DNA of 64,000 nucleotides from Zoogloea dura (GCF_012927165.1 NZ_JABBGA010000005.1:186001-250000), one strand, 5' to 3'; positions 25,117 through 33,502 are shown, counted from the stretch's first letter. Notes: a model not told the origin generated them from the letters alone. A program made the numbers and translations.

Positions 25117-25697
25117 CGCGCGTCGTCGGGCTCGATGGACATCACGGCCCGGTCGCCGTCTGCCTGCAGGTATTCGACGCTGCGCACCTGCTGGCGGCTG
25201 CCGCCGATGGTGATGCGGGTGACCAGCTCGGCGATGCGCGGGTTGCTGGGCGACAGGTTGAGCGTCCAGTTGTCCCGGTTGCCGGAGAGGAACAGGGCGT
25301 AGTTCTGTTCAAGGGCGGCCCGGTCGCCGGACAGGGTGCCGCGGATGCTGGCGACGAAGGCGAGGACTTCGGGCTGCTCGCGCAGGCGCAGGGTGAACTT
25401 CTGCTTGCCACGCTCCAGGCTGATCTGGTCGCGGTCGAGGATCATGGTTTCGGCCCGCGGCTTGAGGGTGCGCTTCTCCAGGTAGTCAGGCGCCACGTAG
25501 CGCATCTCGCCGGAGGAGACGACAGGCTTGTCGAGCAGGGCGATGTACTTCTTCTCGGTGAACAGGGCCCGGCCGCCCTGGTTGCGGGCGAGTTCGGTCA
25601 TCAGCTGGGGAATGTCCCAGGCCGCGAGGGCCGGAGTGGCGGCCAGCAGCAGGGCCAGGGCGAAGGTGAAGGTCCGTGCGAGGCGGTGGGCGGTCAT
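25113..25697 (-). CDS. LolA-like periplasmic carrier protein
   Basis: The 194-residue product has a signal peptide (residues 1 to about 26, ending TPALA) and a LolA/LolB-type fold signature: FTEKKYIALLDKPVVSSGEMRY and later GTLSGDRAALEQNYALFLSG with NWTLNLSPSNPRIAELV. Proteins of this class in aryl polyene clusters probably carry the lipid-linked pigment across the periplasm between the MMPL exporter and the outer membrane. It is coupled on both sides by overlapping stops and starts. Confidence 0.9.
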   Translation of the reverse strand: MTAHRLARTFTFALALLLAATPALAAWDIPQLMTELARNQGGRALFTEKKYIALLDKPVVSSGEMRYVAPDYLEKRTLKPRAETMILDRDQISLERGKQKFTLRLREQPEVLAFVASIRGTLSGDRAALEQNYALFLSGNRDNWTLNLSPSNPRIAELVTRITIGGSRQQVRSVEYLQADGDRAVMSIEPDDAR

Positions 25698-26641
25698 CGG
25701 GCTTGGGCGTTCGGCTGGGCCGGAAGTTCGCCCCAGAAGTCGAAGAAGTTGAACCAGTTGTAGGGCGCCTCCCGGCAGCGGGTTTCGAGCAGGGCGACGT
25801 AGGCGGCCTGGGCTGCGGTGATGGCGGCATCCCTGCCCTTGCGGTCCACCTGGCTGAAGTCGGCGAGGGGCGAGAAGCTGATCCGGTAGCGATTACCGCC
25901 GAGGTAGGCGCCGCACATGAAGAGCACGGGCCGGCGCAGCATGGCGGCGAGCCGGAAGGGGCCGGTCGGGAAGGCCGCAGGGCTGCCCAGGAAGGGGATG
26001 GGGGTGACGCCGTCCTTGCCCGGGTTGCGGTCGGCCAGCACGCCGATCATCTGCCCGGCATCGAGCCGGTCGCGCAGGTGCAGCATGGAATCCAGCTTGC
26101 CGAGGGGGAGGATGTCCTGGGTTGCGGCGGGGTTGATGGCGGCCAGCACGCTGTTGATCTTGCGGGCGTTTTCCGCATGCATGAGCATGCACACGGCGCG
26201 GTCGGTGCGGTTGCGGCCGATGGCGCGGAGCGCCTCGAAGCTGCCCAGGTGGGCACCGAAGAGCAGCACGCCGCGCCCGCCGGCCAGGTGCGCGTCGATC
26301 AGTTCGGCACCGCTGATCTCGATGTCGAAGAGCTCGAAGCGGCCGTTGAGAAAGTAGATCCGGTCGTGGATGGTGGTGGCGAAGCCGAGGATGTGGCGAT
26401 AACGCTCGGCGAGGCCCGGGCGGCGCCCCAGGATGCGCCACAGATAATCGGCCGAGGCGCGCCTGGCGCGGGGGGCGAAGAGCAGGAAGTAGACGGCGAT
26501 GCCGTGCAGCACCAGGCGGCTGAGGTGGCGCCCCAGGGTCAGGGACAGCCACACCATCAGGCGCATGATGGCGACGCCGCTGCGTTCGGCCTGGCCGGTC
26601 CAGGCGGCGCCGGCCGGAGGGGAGTCCTGGGGCGAGGTCAC
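25694..26641 (-). CDS. LpxL/HtrB-family lipid acyltransferase
   Basis: Inner-membrane acyltransferase of 315 residues. The HX4E catalytic motif is HLGSFE, within LFGAHLGSFEALRAIG (about residue 125), followed by DRNPGKDGVTPIPFLG and the C-terminal NWFNFFDFW typical of lauroyl/myristoyl transferases. In this locus it is expected to place an acyl or aryl polyene chain on a lipid. The start codon is GTG at 26641, overlapping the previous stop as GTGA. A start further inside at the MRLMVWLSL segment is also possible. Confidence 0.9.
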   Translation of the reverse strand: MTSPQDSPPAGAAWTGQAERSGVAIMRLMVWLSLTLGRHLSRLVLHGIAVYFLLFAPRARRASADYLWRILGRRPGLAERYRHILGFATTIHDRIYFLNGRFELFDIEISGAELIDAHLAGGRGVLLFGAHLGSFEALRAIGRNRTDRAVCMLMHAENARKINSVLAAINPAATQDILPLGKLDSMLHLRDRLDAGQMIGVLADRNPGKDGVTPIPFLGSPAAFPTGPFRLAAMLRRPVLFMCGAYLGGNRYRISFSPLADFSQVDRKGRDAAITAAQAAYVALLETRCREAPYNWFNFFDFWGELPAQPNAQAR

Positions 26642-26940
26642 GGCCGTGGTGAGAGGCTCAGGCTGCCGGAGGCAACGAGCCGGTCGTTATCGAGGATCTC
26701 GAAAGCCTGGGCGGTGGCCGTGGCGGGCGGGAAGCGGAACACCAGGCGGGTGCCGGGCGCCACCGGCTGGAAGAACTTCGCGTTGCCGAGGCCCTGGATG
26801 GACACGCCCGGGCTGAGCACGCCCGCGGCCAGCTGGATGGCTTGGTCGAGGAGGACGACGCCGGGCAGGATCGGCCTGCCCGGGAAATGGCCTGCGAAGG
26901 CCGGATGCGCCGCCGGCACTGTCCAGGCGAGTTCGCTCAT
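26638..26940 (-). CDS. Small FabZ-like dehydratase (ApeI-like)
   Basis: A 100-residue hotdog protein with the FabZ signature GHFPGRPILPGVVLLDQA, including the catalytic His. It is shorter than housekeeping FabZ. Known aryl polyene synthases use two hotdog dehydratases, and this would be the second one beside 18796-19233. The ATG at 26940 overlaps the ligase stop (ATGA). Confidence 0.88.
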   Translation of the reverse strand: MSELAWTVPAAHPAFAGHFPGRPILPGVVLLDQAIQLAAGVLSPGVSIQGLGNAKFFQPVAPGTRLVFRFPPATATAQAFEILDNDRLVASGSLSLSPRP

Positions 26941-28274
26941 TCCGCGGCCTTGCCCGCAGGGGGCAGCAGGGCCAGCAGGCTGGCCCGCGGCAGCTTGCTG
27001 GCCTCGTTGCGCGGCAGTCGCTCCACGAAGACCAGCGGACGGGGCAGGAAGGCCGCGTCGACACGGCCGCGCAGGGCCTGGAGCAGGCTCTGGCGGGTGT
27101 GTCCGGGGGCCACCACGCAAGCGCACAGGCGGGTGGCGTGGTCGTCCGGCTCGGCCTCGGGCATGAAGAAGACGCCATCCTGCACGCCCGGTACGGCGAG
27201 CAGCTGCTGGTTCAGGAAGGCCAGGGAGGTGCGCTTGCCGGCGATGTTGACCAGGTCGGCGTTGCGCCCGTGGAGCAGGAAGTGCCGTGCGTCCACCTCC
27301 TCGATCACGTCGTTGATCGGCACGATGCCTTCCACGTGCCCGCCCTCGGCCACGTGGCCGCTGTCGGTGGCGCGCAGGCGGACCTCGCCGAGCAGCTCCC
27401 AGGTGCGCGTGGCGGTGGAGCGCCGGCTGGCGATCTGGCCGGTCTCGGTGCTGCCGTAGATCTCGAGCAGCGGCGCGGCGCAGATGGATTCGGCGCGCGC
27501 GGCGAGTTCTTCGGAGAGCGGAGCGGTGGCCGACAGCAGGAAGTCCACCGACGGCAGCGCCTGCTCCGCATCGAGCAGCGTGCGCAGGTGGAAGGGCGTG
27601 GTGATGAGCGCCCGCGGGGCCGGTACGGCAGCCAGGGCGTCGGCGATGTCGGCGGGGTAGAAGGGCCGCCCGGCCCAGGCGGCGGCTCCACCGTGCAGGC
27701 TGATCAGGACGGTGGATTCGAAGCCATACATGTGCTGCGGCGGGACGGTCCCGACCAGGGCATGGCCCCGCGCGCCGAGGCGCTCGGCTTCGGCCAGGGC
27801 GTTGATCACCAGCCCGCCCCAGGTTTTGCGGTGGGTCAGGGCGGTGCCGGTGGAGCCCGAAGTGAACACATGGGCGACGATGCGTTCCGAGGGGATCTCC
27901 GGTACCGGCAGGTCGTGCTCTGGGGCGGGGGGCGCATCCGGATAGGCGAAGCCGGGCAGGTCGATGTCATCCAGGTTGCCATCGTGCAGGCAGAACAGGT
28001 CTGGCGTGTCGGCCTTCAGGCGCCGGATGGTGTCGGGCGTGAGGGTGGACGGCAGCAGGCTGATGCGGCTGCTCACGATGGCGGCGGCGAATCCGACCAG
28101 GAAGTGGTAGCGGCTCTGGCAGATGTTGAGTACGTGCCCGCCCGGCGGCAGCAGGCTGGCCAGGTGGGCCACGTCGGTCAGGAAGCGGTGGCGGGTGACC
28201 GGGCCGGAGGGCTGCCAGGCAATGATGCTGGCGGGCGCGGGTTGGTCGGTGAGCGGGTAGGTGGGGTGCCTCAT
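26937..28274 (-). CDS. AMP-forming acyl/aryl ligase (ApeH-like)
   Basis: ANL-superfamily ligase of 445 residues, which is short for the family. The phosphate-binding loop is FTSGSTGTALTHRKTW, and the aryl/AMP pocket motif is EIYGSTETGQIASR; the hinge region LHGRNADLVNIAGKRTS and a C-terminal RNEASKLPR with the expected catalytic Lys are visible. It should activate the hydroxybenzoate starter and transfer it to an ACP. It overlaps the neighbouring genes by ATGA on both sides. Confidence 0.9.
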   Translation of the reverse strand: MRHPTYPLTDQPAPASIIAWQPSGPVTRHRFLTDVAHLASLLPPGGHVLNICQSRYHFLVGFAAAIVSSRISLLPSTLTPDTIRRLKADTPDLFCLHDGNLDDIDLPGFAYPDAPPAPEHDLPVPEIPSERIVAHVFTSGSTGTALTHRKTWGGLVINALAEAERLGARGHALVGTVPPQHMYGFESTVLISLHGGAAAWAGRPFYPADIADALAAVPAPRALITTPFHLRTLLDAEQALPSVDFLLSATAPLSEELAARAESICAAPLLEIYGSTETGQIASRRSTATRTWELLGEVRLRATDSGHVAEGGHVEGIVPINDVIEEVDARHFLLHGRNADLVNIAGKRTSLAFLNQQLLAVPGVQDGVFFMPEAEPDDHATRLCACVVAPGHTRQSLLQALRGRVDAAFLPRPLVFVERLPRNEASKLPRASLLALLPPAGKAAE

Positions 28275-28957
28275 CGGGAAATCCGTGGCGTCAGCGCCTG
28301 GCCCTGCCCGTCAGCGGTGGCCCGGGTGCTGGCCTGGTAGGCACGCAGCGAGGCGATCACGCCATGGCGTTCTTCCCGGGGCAGCGCAAGGCGGCGTACC
28401 AGGCCTTCGACGACAAACATGAGGACCAGGGACGGCAGGTACAGGAGGTTGGAGAACAGGGACCAGGTCTGGATTGGTGCGAGTAGGTAGAGCAGCGTGG
28501 ACGTCACGGCGCTGCCGACGAAGAAGAGCGTCCAGGCGATCGTGATCCGGTGGGTGTAGCGCAGCACCCGGGGGCTGGGCGACGGATGCAGGAGCAGGGC
28601 GAAGGCGGTGCACGCGGGGGTCTGCCCGGCGCCCAGGCTGCGTCCGAAGTACAGGCCGAGGGCCAGGTTGGTGCTGAGGTACTGGGCCAGGTAGAGGCTG
28701 CTCAGGTTACTCCCGAGATAGGGCCAGACCTGGCTGGCGAGGGCGCCGGCGATGACCGCGCCGAGCATCGCGGCCAGCCCGCCGGCGTGCTTGAAGAGCA
28801 GGCTGAGGGCAAAGCCGACGACCGGTGCCAGGGTGATCAGGGCGGCCCATGGTGCCGCATCCGCAAAGGTGCTGACGTAATGGGCGAGGCCGTCGTAGGC
28901 GATCAGGGCTCCGACCGCCAGCACACCGGCTAGAAGAGGCCGGAGCTTGTCCTTCAT
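28271..28957 (-). CDS. COG4648-type membrane protein of aryl polyene loci (ApeG-like)
   Basis: The 228-residue product has about six hydrophobic segments and the motif RYTHRITIAWTLFFVGSAV near residues 135-155, characteristic of a membrane-protein family found with aryl polyene genes. The function is not established. It may be a scaffold or transporter partner. It overlaps the ACP gene upstream and the ligase gene downstream. Confidence 0.82.
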   Translation of the reverse strand: MKDKLRPLLAGVLAVGALIAYDGLAHYVSTFADAAPWAALITLAPVVGFALSLLFKHAGGLAAMLGAVIAGALASQVWPYLGSNLSSLYLAQYLSTNLALGLYFGRSLGAGQTPACTAFALLLHPSPSPRVLRYTHRITIAWTLFFVGSAVTSTLLYLLAPIQTWSLFSNLLYLPSLVLMFVVEGLVRRLALPREERHGVIASLRAYQASTRATADGQGQALTPRISR

Positions 28958-29244
28958 GCCGCCTTTTGACTGGCAATGTAATCCGCGAGGCTGCGCAGGG
29001 AGCTGAAGATGCGGGTGTTGTTCTCGTCGTCGGCGCGCAACTGGACGCCGTATTGCTTGGAGATGACCAGGGCGATCTCTAGGATGTCGATGGAGTCGAG
29101 GCCGAGCCCTTCACCGAACAGCGAGGCATCGGGGTCGATCTCCGACGGCGCCATCTCGAGATTGAGGGCGCTGACGATGAGGGCGGCGATTTCAGCGAGG
29201 GACGGGGTGGTGTCCGGCGTGTTCCCGGTTGGCGTCGTGCTCAT
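28954..29244 (-). CDS. Acyl carrier protein 1 of the aryl polyene locus
   Basis: The 96-residue carrier protein has an unusual 14-residue Thr/Pro-rich N-terminal tail and the phosphopantetheine site GLGLDSIDILE with Ser51. The DS(I/L) context and acidic helices are normal for an ACP. It is coupled to the membrane protein gene by ATGA and lies 44 bases after the ketosynthase stop. Confidence 0.92.
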   Translation of the reverse strand: MSTTPTGNTPDTTPSLAEIAALIVSALNLEMAPSEIDPDASLFGEGLGLDSIDILEIALVISKQYGVQLRADDENNTRIFSSLRSLADYIASQKAA

Positions 29245-29288
29245 GATGGAGGCGTCTCTGGGTCGGAATGTGGTTTGCGGCGGAGGGC

Positions 29289-30548
29289 TCAGTGTGCCTC
29301 GGCCTTGCGGAAGGCCAGGACGGCATTGCAGCCGCCGAAGGCGAAGGAGTTGGACAGGGCCACCCGCGCACCGCTGTTGCGCAGGGCGCCGCCGATGATG
29401 TGACGTACACCTTGGCAGGCGGGGTCGATGGTGTCGAGGTTGGCGGTGGGCGGCAGGGCGTCCCGGTGCAGGGCCAGCACCGTGCTCAGGGCCTCGATGG
29501 CGCCCGCGGCGCCCATCAGGTGGCCGTGCATGGACTTGGTGGCACTCACCGGCACTTCGGCGGCGCGGGCGCCGAACAGGGTGCGCAGGCTGTCCACCTC
29601 GATGGCGTCGCCCTCGATGGTGGCGGTGCCGTGGGCATTGACGTAGTCCACGTCGTCCGGCGACAGGCCGGCGTCGTCCAGGGCCAGGCGCATGGCCCGC
29701 ACCTGCCCGTCCCGGTCGGGGCGGACCAGGTGGGAGTGGTCGCTGCAGGTGCCGTATCCGACCAGCTCGGCGAGGATGGTCGCGCCGCGTGCCCTGGCAT
29801 GCTCCCATTCCTCGAGGATCAGGGTGGCGGCGCCTTCGCCGAGGACCAGGCCGCTGCGCCCTGGGTGGAAAGGCCGGCAGCAGCCCGGCGCGCTGTCCTC
29901 GTCGCCGAGCGCCACGACGCGCAGGGCGTCCCAGGCCTTCATGACCGCGTAGGCCAGGGGCACGTCGGAGCCGCCGGTGACCATAAGGGTGGCTTCGCCG
30001 TTGCGGATGCGCTTGTAGCCTTCGCCGATGGCCGCCGCGGCCGATGCGCAGGCGGCGACGTAGGTGAGGCTGGCGTTGCCGAGGCCGAGCTGGATCGAGA
30101 TGTGCGATGCGGCCGCGTTGCTCATGCCGAGCACCACCGACAGGGGAGGCAGGCGGTCGCGCCCGTTCTGCCACATTTCCTTGTAGCCGCGCTCCCAGGT
30201 GGTGGTGCTCCCCAGCGCCGAGCCCCAGGACACGCCGTGCTCCGGGTTGCCGGCGCCGGTGACCGGGCTGCGTTCGAGGCCCGCGTCCTTCCAGGCTTCG
30301 AAGCAGGCCGCGAGCGCCATCTGCACCGACCGGTCGGTGCTGCTGGCGAGGGGGCGGCCGATGGCGGCGTCAGCGTTGAAGTCGGCGCAGTGGATCGCCG
30401 GCTGGGTGATCGGGCGGGGCGGCTGGTCGATGGTGTGCAGGCGCACAAAGGACTCCCCGTCGAGGAGGCGTCCGAACATCGAGCGTGCGTCCAGGCCTGC
30501 AGGGCTCACGACGCCCAGGCCGGTTACGGCGACACGGCGGGCTGTCAT
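29289..30548 (-). CDS. FabF-type beta-ketoacyl-ACP synthase (ApeR-like)
   Basis: Full-length condensing enzyme of 419 residues. Catalytic Cys167 is in YVAACASAAAAIGEGY, the histidines are in NAHGTATIEGD and SMHGHLMGAAG, and the C-terminal SNSFAFGGCNAVLAF loop is present. It starts 4 bases after the ACP2 gene, with AGGG 7 bases upstream of the ATG. Its position between two ACP genes, away from the chain-length factor, suggests a role in chain start or as a homodimeric ketosynthase; this is inference. Confidence 0.93.
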   Translation of the reverse strand: MTARRVAVTGLGVVSPAGLDARSMFGRLLDGESFVRLHTIDQPPRPITQPAIHCADFNADAAIGRPLASSTDRSVQMALAACFEAWKDAGLERSPVTGAGNPEHGVSWGSALGSTTTWERGYKEMWQNGRDRLPPLSVVLGMSNAAASHISIQLGLGNASLTYVAACASAAAAIGEGYKRIRNGEATLMVTGGSDVPLAYAVMKAWDALRVVALGDEDSAPGCCRPFHPGRSGLVLGEGAATLILEEWEHARARGATILAELVGYGTCSDHSHLVRPDRDGQVRAMRLALDDAGLSPDDVDYVNAHGTATIEGDAIEVDSLRTLFGARAAEVPVSATKSMHGHLMGAAGAIEALSTVLALHRDALPPTANLDTIDPACQGVRHIIGGALRNSGARVALSNSFAFGGCNAVLAFRKAEAH

Positions 30549-30551
30549 GCT

Positions 30552-30803
30552 TCAGCCCTGCTTGGCCGTCCGGGCTTCGGCGATGAACGTGTCGACGATG
30601 GTGATCAGCTCGCCGATGTTCTTGGGGGTGGGGACATCCCGCTCGAAGATGACGCTGAACTTTTCCTCGCACTCGAAGATCAGTTCGACGAGGAGAAGGG
30701 AGTCGATCTTCAATTCCTCCAGTGTCGTCTCCGGCTGGATCGCCGCAGGGTCGACTTCGAGGCGATCATGAAGAAATTCGCGGATGACGGTCAGAGTTTC
30801 CAT
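30552..30803 (-). CDS. Acyl carrier protein 2 of the aryl polyene locus
   Basis: The 83-residue carrier protein begins METLTVIREFLHDRL and carries the phosphopantetheine serine Ser35 in LKIDSLLLVEL. A TTG start 21 bases upstream would add seven residues but has no better ribosome site. It is the first gene of the long minus-strand operon, downstream of the candidate promoter at 30878-30907. Confidence 0.92.
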   Translation of the reverse strand: METLTVIREFLHDRLEVDPAAIQPETTLEELKIDSLLLVELIFECEEKFSVIFERDVPTPKNIGELITIVDTFIAEARTAKQG

Positions 30804-30877
30804 GGCAGGCAAGGGCTGGGGCAAACAGAAAAATCTCGCGTCACGGCGGTGGCTGTGGCGCGAGACAGGCGTCCATC

Positions 30878-30907
30878 ATTTTACCATGAGTGTCCGTTAT
30901 TACGGAC
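30878..30907 (-). promoter_or_regulatory. Candidate promoter and operator of the aryl polyene operon
   Basis: On the minus strand an extended -10 element TGGTAAAAT (hexamer at 30883-30878) lies 75 bases upstream of the first ACP start. The -35 hexamer is poor, but the region just upstream of the -10 (30907-30892) is a perfect inverted repeat GTCCGT-N4-ACGGAC, which could be an operator for an activator or repressor. There is no U-tract after it, so it is unlikely to be a terminator. Confidence 0.45.
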
Positions 30908-30939
30908 TGTAGGGCTCGCCCGCTGCGACCGGGCCTGCC

Positions 30940-32832
30940 CTAGAAATAATGCTGCCAGCCGATGCTGATGCGCCGGTCCGCCTCGTCATCGCCCGACCGC
31001 TCGATGCGTGTCCAGGTGTAGCCGGCGACCAGGTTGTCCCGGGGGCCGAGGCTTTGCCGCAGGTGCGCCTGCACCTGGCTGCGCTGCAGGTGGTTGTCAT
31101 TGAACCATTGGTGTCCCGCCTCGAGTTGCAGGCGCAGTCGGGGAGCGGCATCCCACAGCAGGCCGGTCAGGGGGCCGCTGCCGATGGCCCAGTGCTTGTC
31201 CAGCTTGCCGTGGACCACGAGCTGGTTTTCCAGGAAGACGTAGCCGATCAGCCGGCCCATCCGGCCATCCCATTCCCAGGCGGCGCCGGGGCCGCCGGCC
31301 AGGGTGGGTGAGGTGGCCTGGCTGGCACCCAGGCTGCGCTCCCAGCCGAAGCGGACCTTCCACGAGAGGGGTTGGGTCCAGCTCTGCCGGGGGGCGACCG
31401 ACACGATGTCCACCGGAAGGAAGCGGTCGATGCGCCAGCCCTGGCCCTGGCGCTGGCTGGCGCCGAGGTCGAAGAAGCGGATCTGGGCACCCCGGGCGTA
31501 GCCGGCTTCGGGGTCGAGGAGATCGTGGTAGGCCGGGCGCAGGTCCATGAACAGGGCCGGGTCGCCGCCCAGGCGCCCGGCGCCAAGGCCGAAGCGGCCG
31601 GAGGCGTGACCTTGCTCCGGCCGCGGCGGGACCGGGGGCTGGCCGACGTCGATGGTCGGCAGGGTGCTGCGCACGCTCTGGATGCTGCGCAGGCGAGCCA
31701 GGGCCTCGTCCTGCTCCAGCTTGCCGGCGTGGCCGCGGTAGGACACCAGCCGGTCGGCGAATTCCAGTTGTTCGATGGCCCGCGGGTCCTGGCCGAGGCT
31801 GGCCGGAGGGCGGCGGCCGTCGGCCACGGCGAGGGCGCTGTCCATCTCTTCGGCGGACAGGCGTCCGGCCCGGTAGGCCAGCTCGGTGCCGGCGGCCGGG
31901 CGGAAGCTGGCGCCGGCGACGAGCCCCGGAACCGCCACCACGCCCTTCACCGTGTCGACCGGGATGGCGGACAGCGGGAAGCGCTGGGCGGTGCGCAGGC
32001 CGGGCCGGGCCACGTCCAGCAGGCGCAGGATCATGTAGGAGCAGTTCTCGTCGAAGAACCAGTAGTCGAAGCGGGTGGCGCCGATCTCCCAGGCGTGGCG
32101 GAGCAGCTGGCGGGTTTCGTCGACCGTCAGGGTGAGCGGGTATTCCCACACGTCGCGGCTTTCCATGTCGCTGTATTCGCGCACCTTGGCGTAATACGGC
32201 GAGCTGGAGAGAATGCCCGGGTAGAGCCCGGTGAGGCCCTTGGCGGCAAAGCTGAAGCCGTCAGTTGCGTCGGCCTTGGCGGCGTAGTTGATCGTGTAGG
32301 CGAGCAGACGGGTGGCTTCGCTCTGGCCGGCCACGTCGATGCGCAGCAGGGTGTGGCCGAACATCGAGGCCGGGCTGTTGACGTAGGCGGACGGGAAGAT
32401 CAGTGTGGCCCCGGCCGGGTTGATGCCGGCGATCCAGGCCGCCAGGCGCGGGCAGGGCTGGTCCGGCCACGGGGCGGAGCCGGGCAGGCGCGACTTGAGC
32501 CAGTGGTAGCGGGCCGGAAAGCGGCACTGGGGGTGATCGTCGGGGGCCTCCGGGCGGGCCGGGGAGAGCAGGGCGGTCAGGCTGGCGTCGAGTTCGGCTG
32601 CCGGGTCGCGGGCGCCGTCGGCGGCCAGGAAGAAGCCGGGGTCGTCGGCCAGGCTGCGCCAGTGGCCGCTGAGGGGCGCCGGAGCGTAGTGCAGGAGGTC
32701 GACCCAGGCGGGGTCGGCGGCGAGCTCGAGCGCCCGGGCTTCCTGCAGGGCCGGGGGCGTGGGGCTGGCAGATGCGGGCAGGGTGCCGAAGGCGAGGCCC
32801 ATGGCCGCGGTGATGAGGGCGGAACGTGTCAT
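30940..32832 (-). CDS. DUF4105 (Lnb N-terminal periplasmic domain) protein
   Basis: The start at 32832 (MTRSALITAAMGLAFG) gives 630 residues with a signal peptide ending near ASA (residue 22). The N-terminal half holds the DUF4105 core: PASMFGHTLLRID with its conserved His (about residue 160) and FFDENCSYMILRLLDVA with its conserved Cys (about residue 265), a pairing that suggests a thiol hydrolase or transacylase fold. The last 200 residues alternate short amphipathic strands and the chain ends GWQHYF with a C-terminal Phe, as in outer-membrane barrels. Function is unknown; Lnb itself is a lipoprotein N-acylating enzyme in Firmicutes. The Shine-Dalgarno lies inside a terminator hairpin. Confidence 0.85.
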   Translation of the reverse strand: MTRSALITAAMGLAFGTLPASASPTPPALQEARALELAADPAWVDLLHYAPAPLSGHWRSLADDPGFFLAADGARDPAAELDASLTALLSPARPEAPDDHPQCRFPARYHWLKSRLPGSAPWPDQPCPRLAAWIAGINPAGATLIFPSAYVNSPASMFGHTLLRIDVAGQSEATRLLAYTINYAAKADATDGFSFAAKGLTGLYPGILSSSPYYAKVREYSDMESRDVWEYPLTLTVDETRQLLRHAWEIGATRFDYWFFDENCSYMILRLLDVARPGLRTAQRFPLSAIPVDTVKGVVAVPGLVAGASFRPAAGTELAYRAGRLSAEEMDSALAVADGRRPPASLGQDPRAIEQLEFADRLVSYRGHAGKLEQDEALARLRSIQSVRSTLPTIDVGQPPVPPRPEQGHASGRFGLGAGRLGGDPALFMDLRPAYHDLLDPEAGYARGAQIRFFDLGASQRQGQGWRIDRFLPVDIVSVAPRQSWTQPLSWKVRFGWERSLGASQATSPTLAGGPGAAWEWDGRMGRLIGYVFLENQLVVHGKLDKHWAIGSGPLTGLLWDAAPRLRLQLEAGHQWFNDNHLQRSQVQAHLRQSLGPRDNLVAGYTWTRIERSGDDEADRRISIGWQHYF

Positions 32833-32833
32833 G

Positions 32834-32860
32834 AAAAAGCCCTGTGCGGGCACAGGGCTT
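32834..32860 (-). terminator. Terminator hairpin that contains the DUF4105 ribosome binding site
   Basis: On the minus strand a 10-base perfect stem (32860-32851 with 32846-32837) and a 4-base loop are followed by a run of T ending two bases before the DUF4105 ATG (32832). It sits 18 bases after the DUF3015 stop. AGGG in the 3' arm is at the correct distance (7 bases) to be the Shine-Dalgarno for DUF4105. Confidence 0.75.
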
Positions 32861-32878
32861 GATCCGGAGCTGGAGGGC

Positions 32879-33361
32879 TCAGACCGCGTCGGCGTACTTC
32901 GCCAGGCGGGCGTCGGCCTGCAGGGCAGCCTTGAGCTGGGTGGCGATCGACTCGGCAGATTCCACTGAGGCGAAGATCTCGGCGTGGTGGGTCTTGGTCA
33001 GGCTGACGAAGGCGGCCTTGTCGGCGGCATCGATCTTCAGCAGCGCGGCAAGGGCGTCGAGGGTTTCACCCTGGCCGGAAGCCGCGTCGCGGGCCAGCTG
33101 GGACTTGTTGCCGTCGATGAACAGGGCGGTCTTCCAGTTGGAGGACACCACGCCGTCCTGGCTGCAGCCCAGGGTGCCGGAGGTGATGCCGAAGGTCTGG
33201 TTGCCGAAGGTGCCGTTGGTGGTGACGGCGAGCACTTGCGGGCCGACGCCCTTCTGGCCTTCGAAGACCTTGGAACCGAGGCCGCAGGAACCAACGTTGT
33301 TGGCGGCAGCGAAAGCCGTGACGGGTAGGAATACAACCAGCGGGAACAGCAGTTTTTTCAT
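32879..33361 (-). CDS. DUF3015 family exported protein
   Basis: The 160-residue product has a clear signal peptide (MKKLLFPLVVFLPVTAFA, cleaved near residue 18-20). The mature part starts with NNVGSCGLGSKVFEGQKG and contains TTNGTFGNQTFGITSGTLGC, the Gly/Thr-rich pattern of DUF3015; two cysteines of the mature part could form a disulfide. The start has Shine-Dalgarno GAGGG 8 bases upstream. No biochemical function is known for the family. It is followed by a terminator and by the DUF4105 gene in the same direction. Confidence 0.87.
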   Translation of the reverse strand: MKKLLFPLVVFLPVTAFAAANNVGSCGLGSKVFEGQKGVGPQVLAVTTNGTFGNQTFGITSGTLGCSQDGVVSSNWKTALFIDGNKSQLARDAASGQGETLDALAALLKIDAADKAAFVSLTKTHHAEIFASVESAESIATQLKAALQADARLAKYADAV

Positions 33362-33502
33362 GGCACTTACCCTCAGTTTGGTTATCTTTTGTCAGAACCG
33401 GCATTGCGGCCTGGCCGCGATGCCGACGGAATGGTAAGCGATTCCGTTTTTGCGGGTGTCCGGATTTTCAGGCAGCTGTTGTATTCCTGCAAATGACCCG
33501 CT

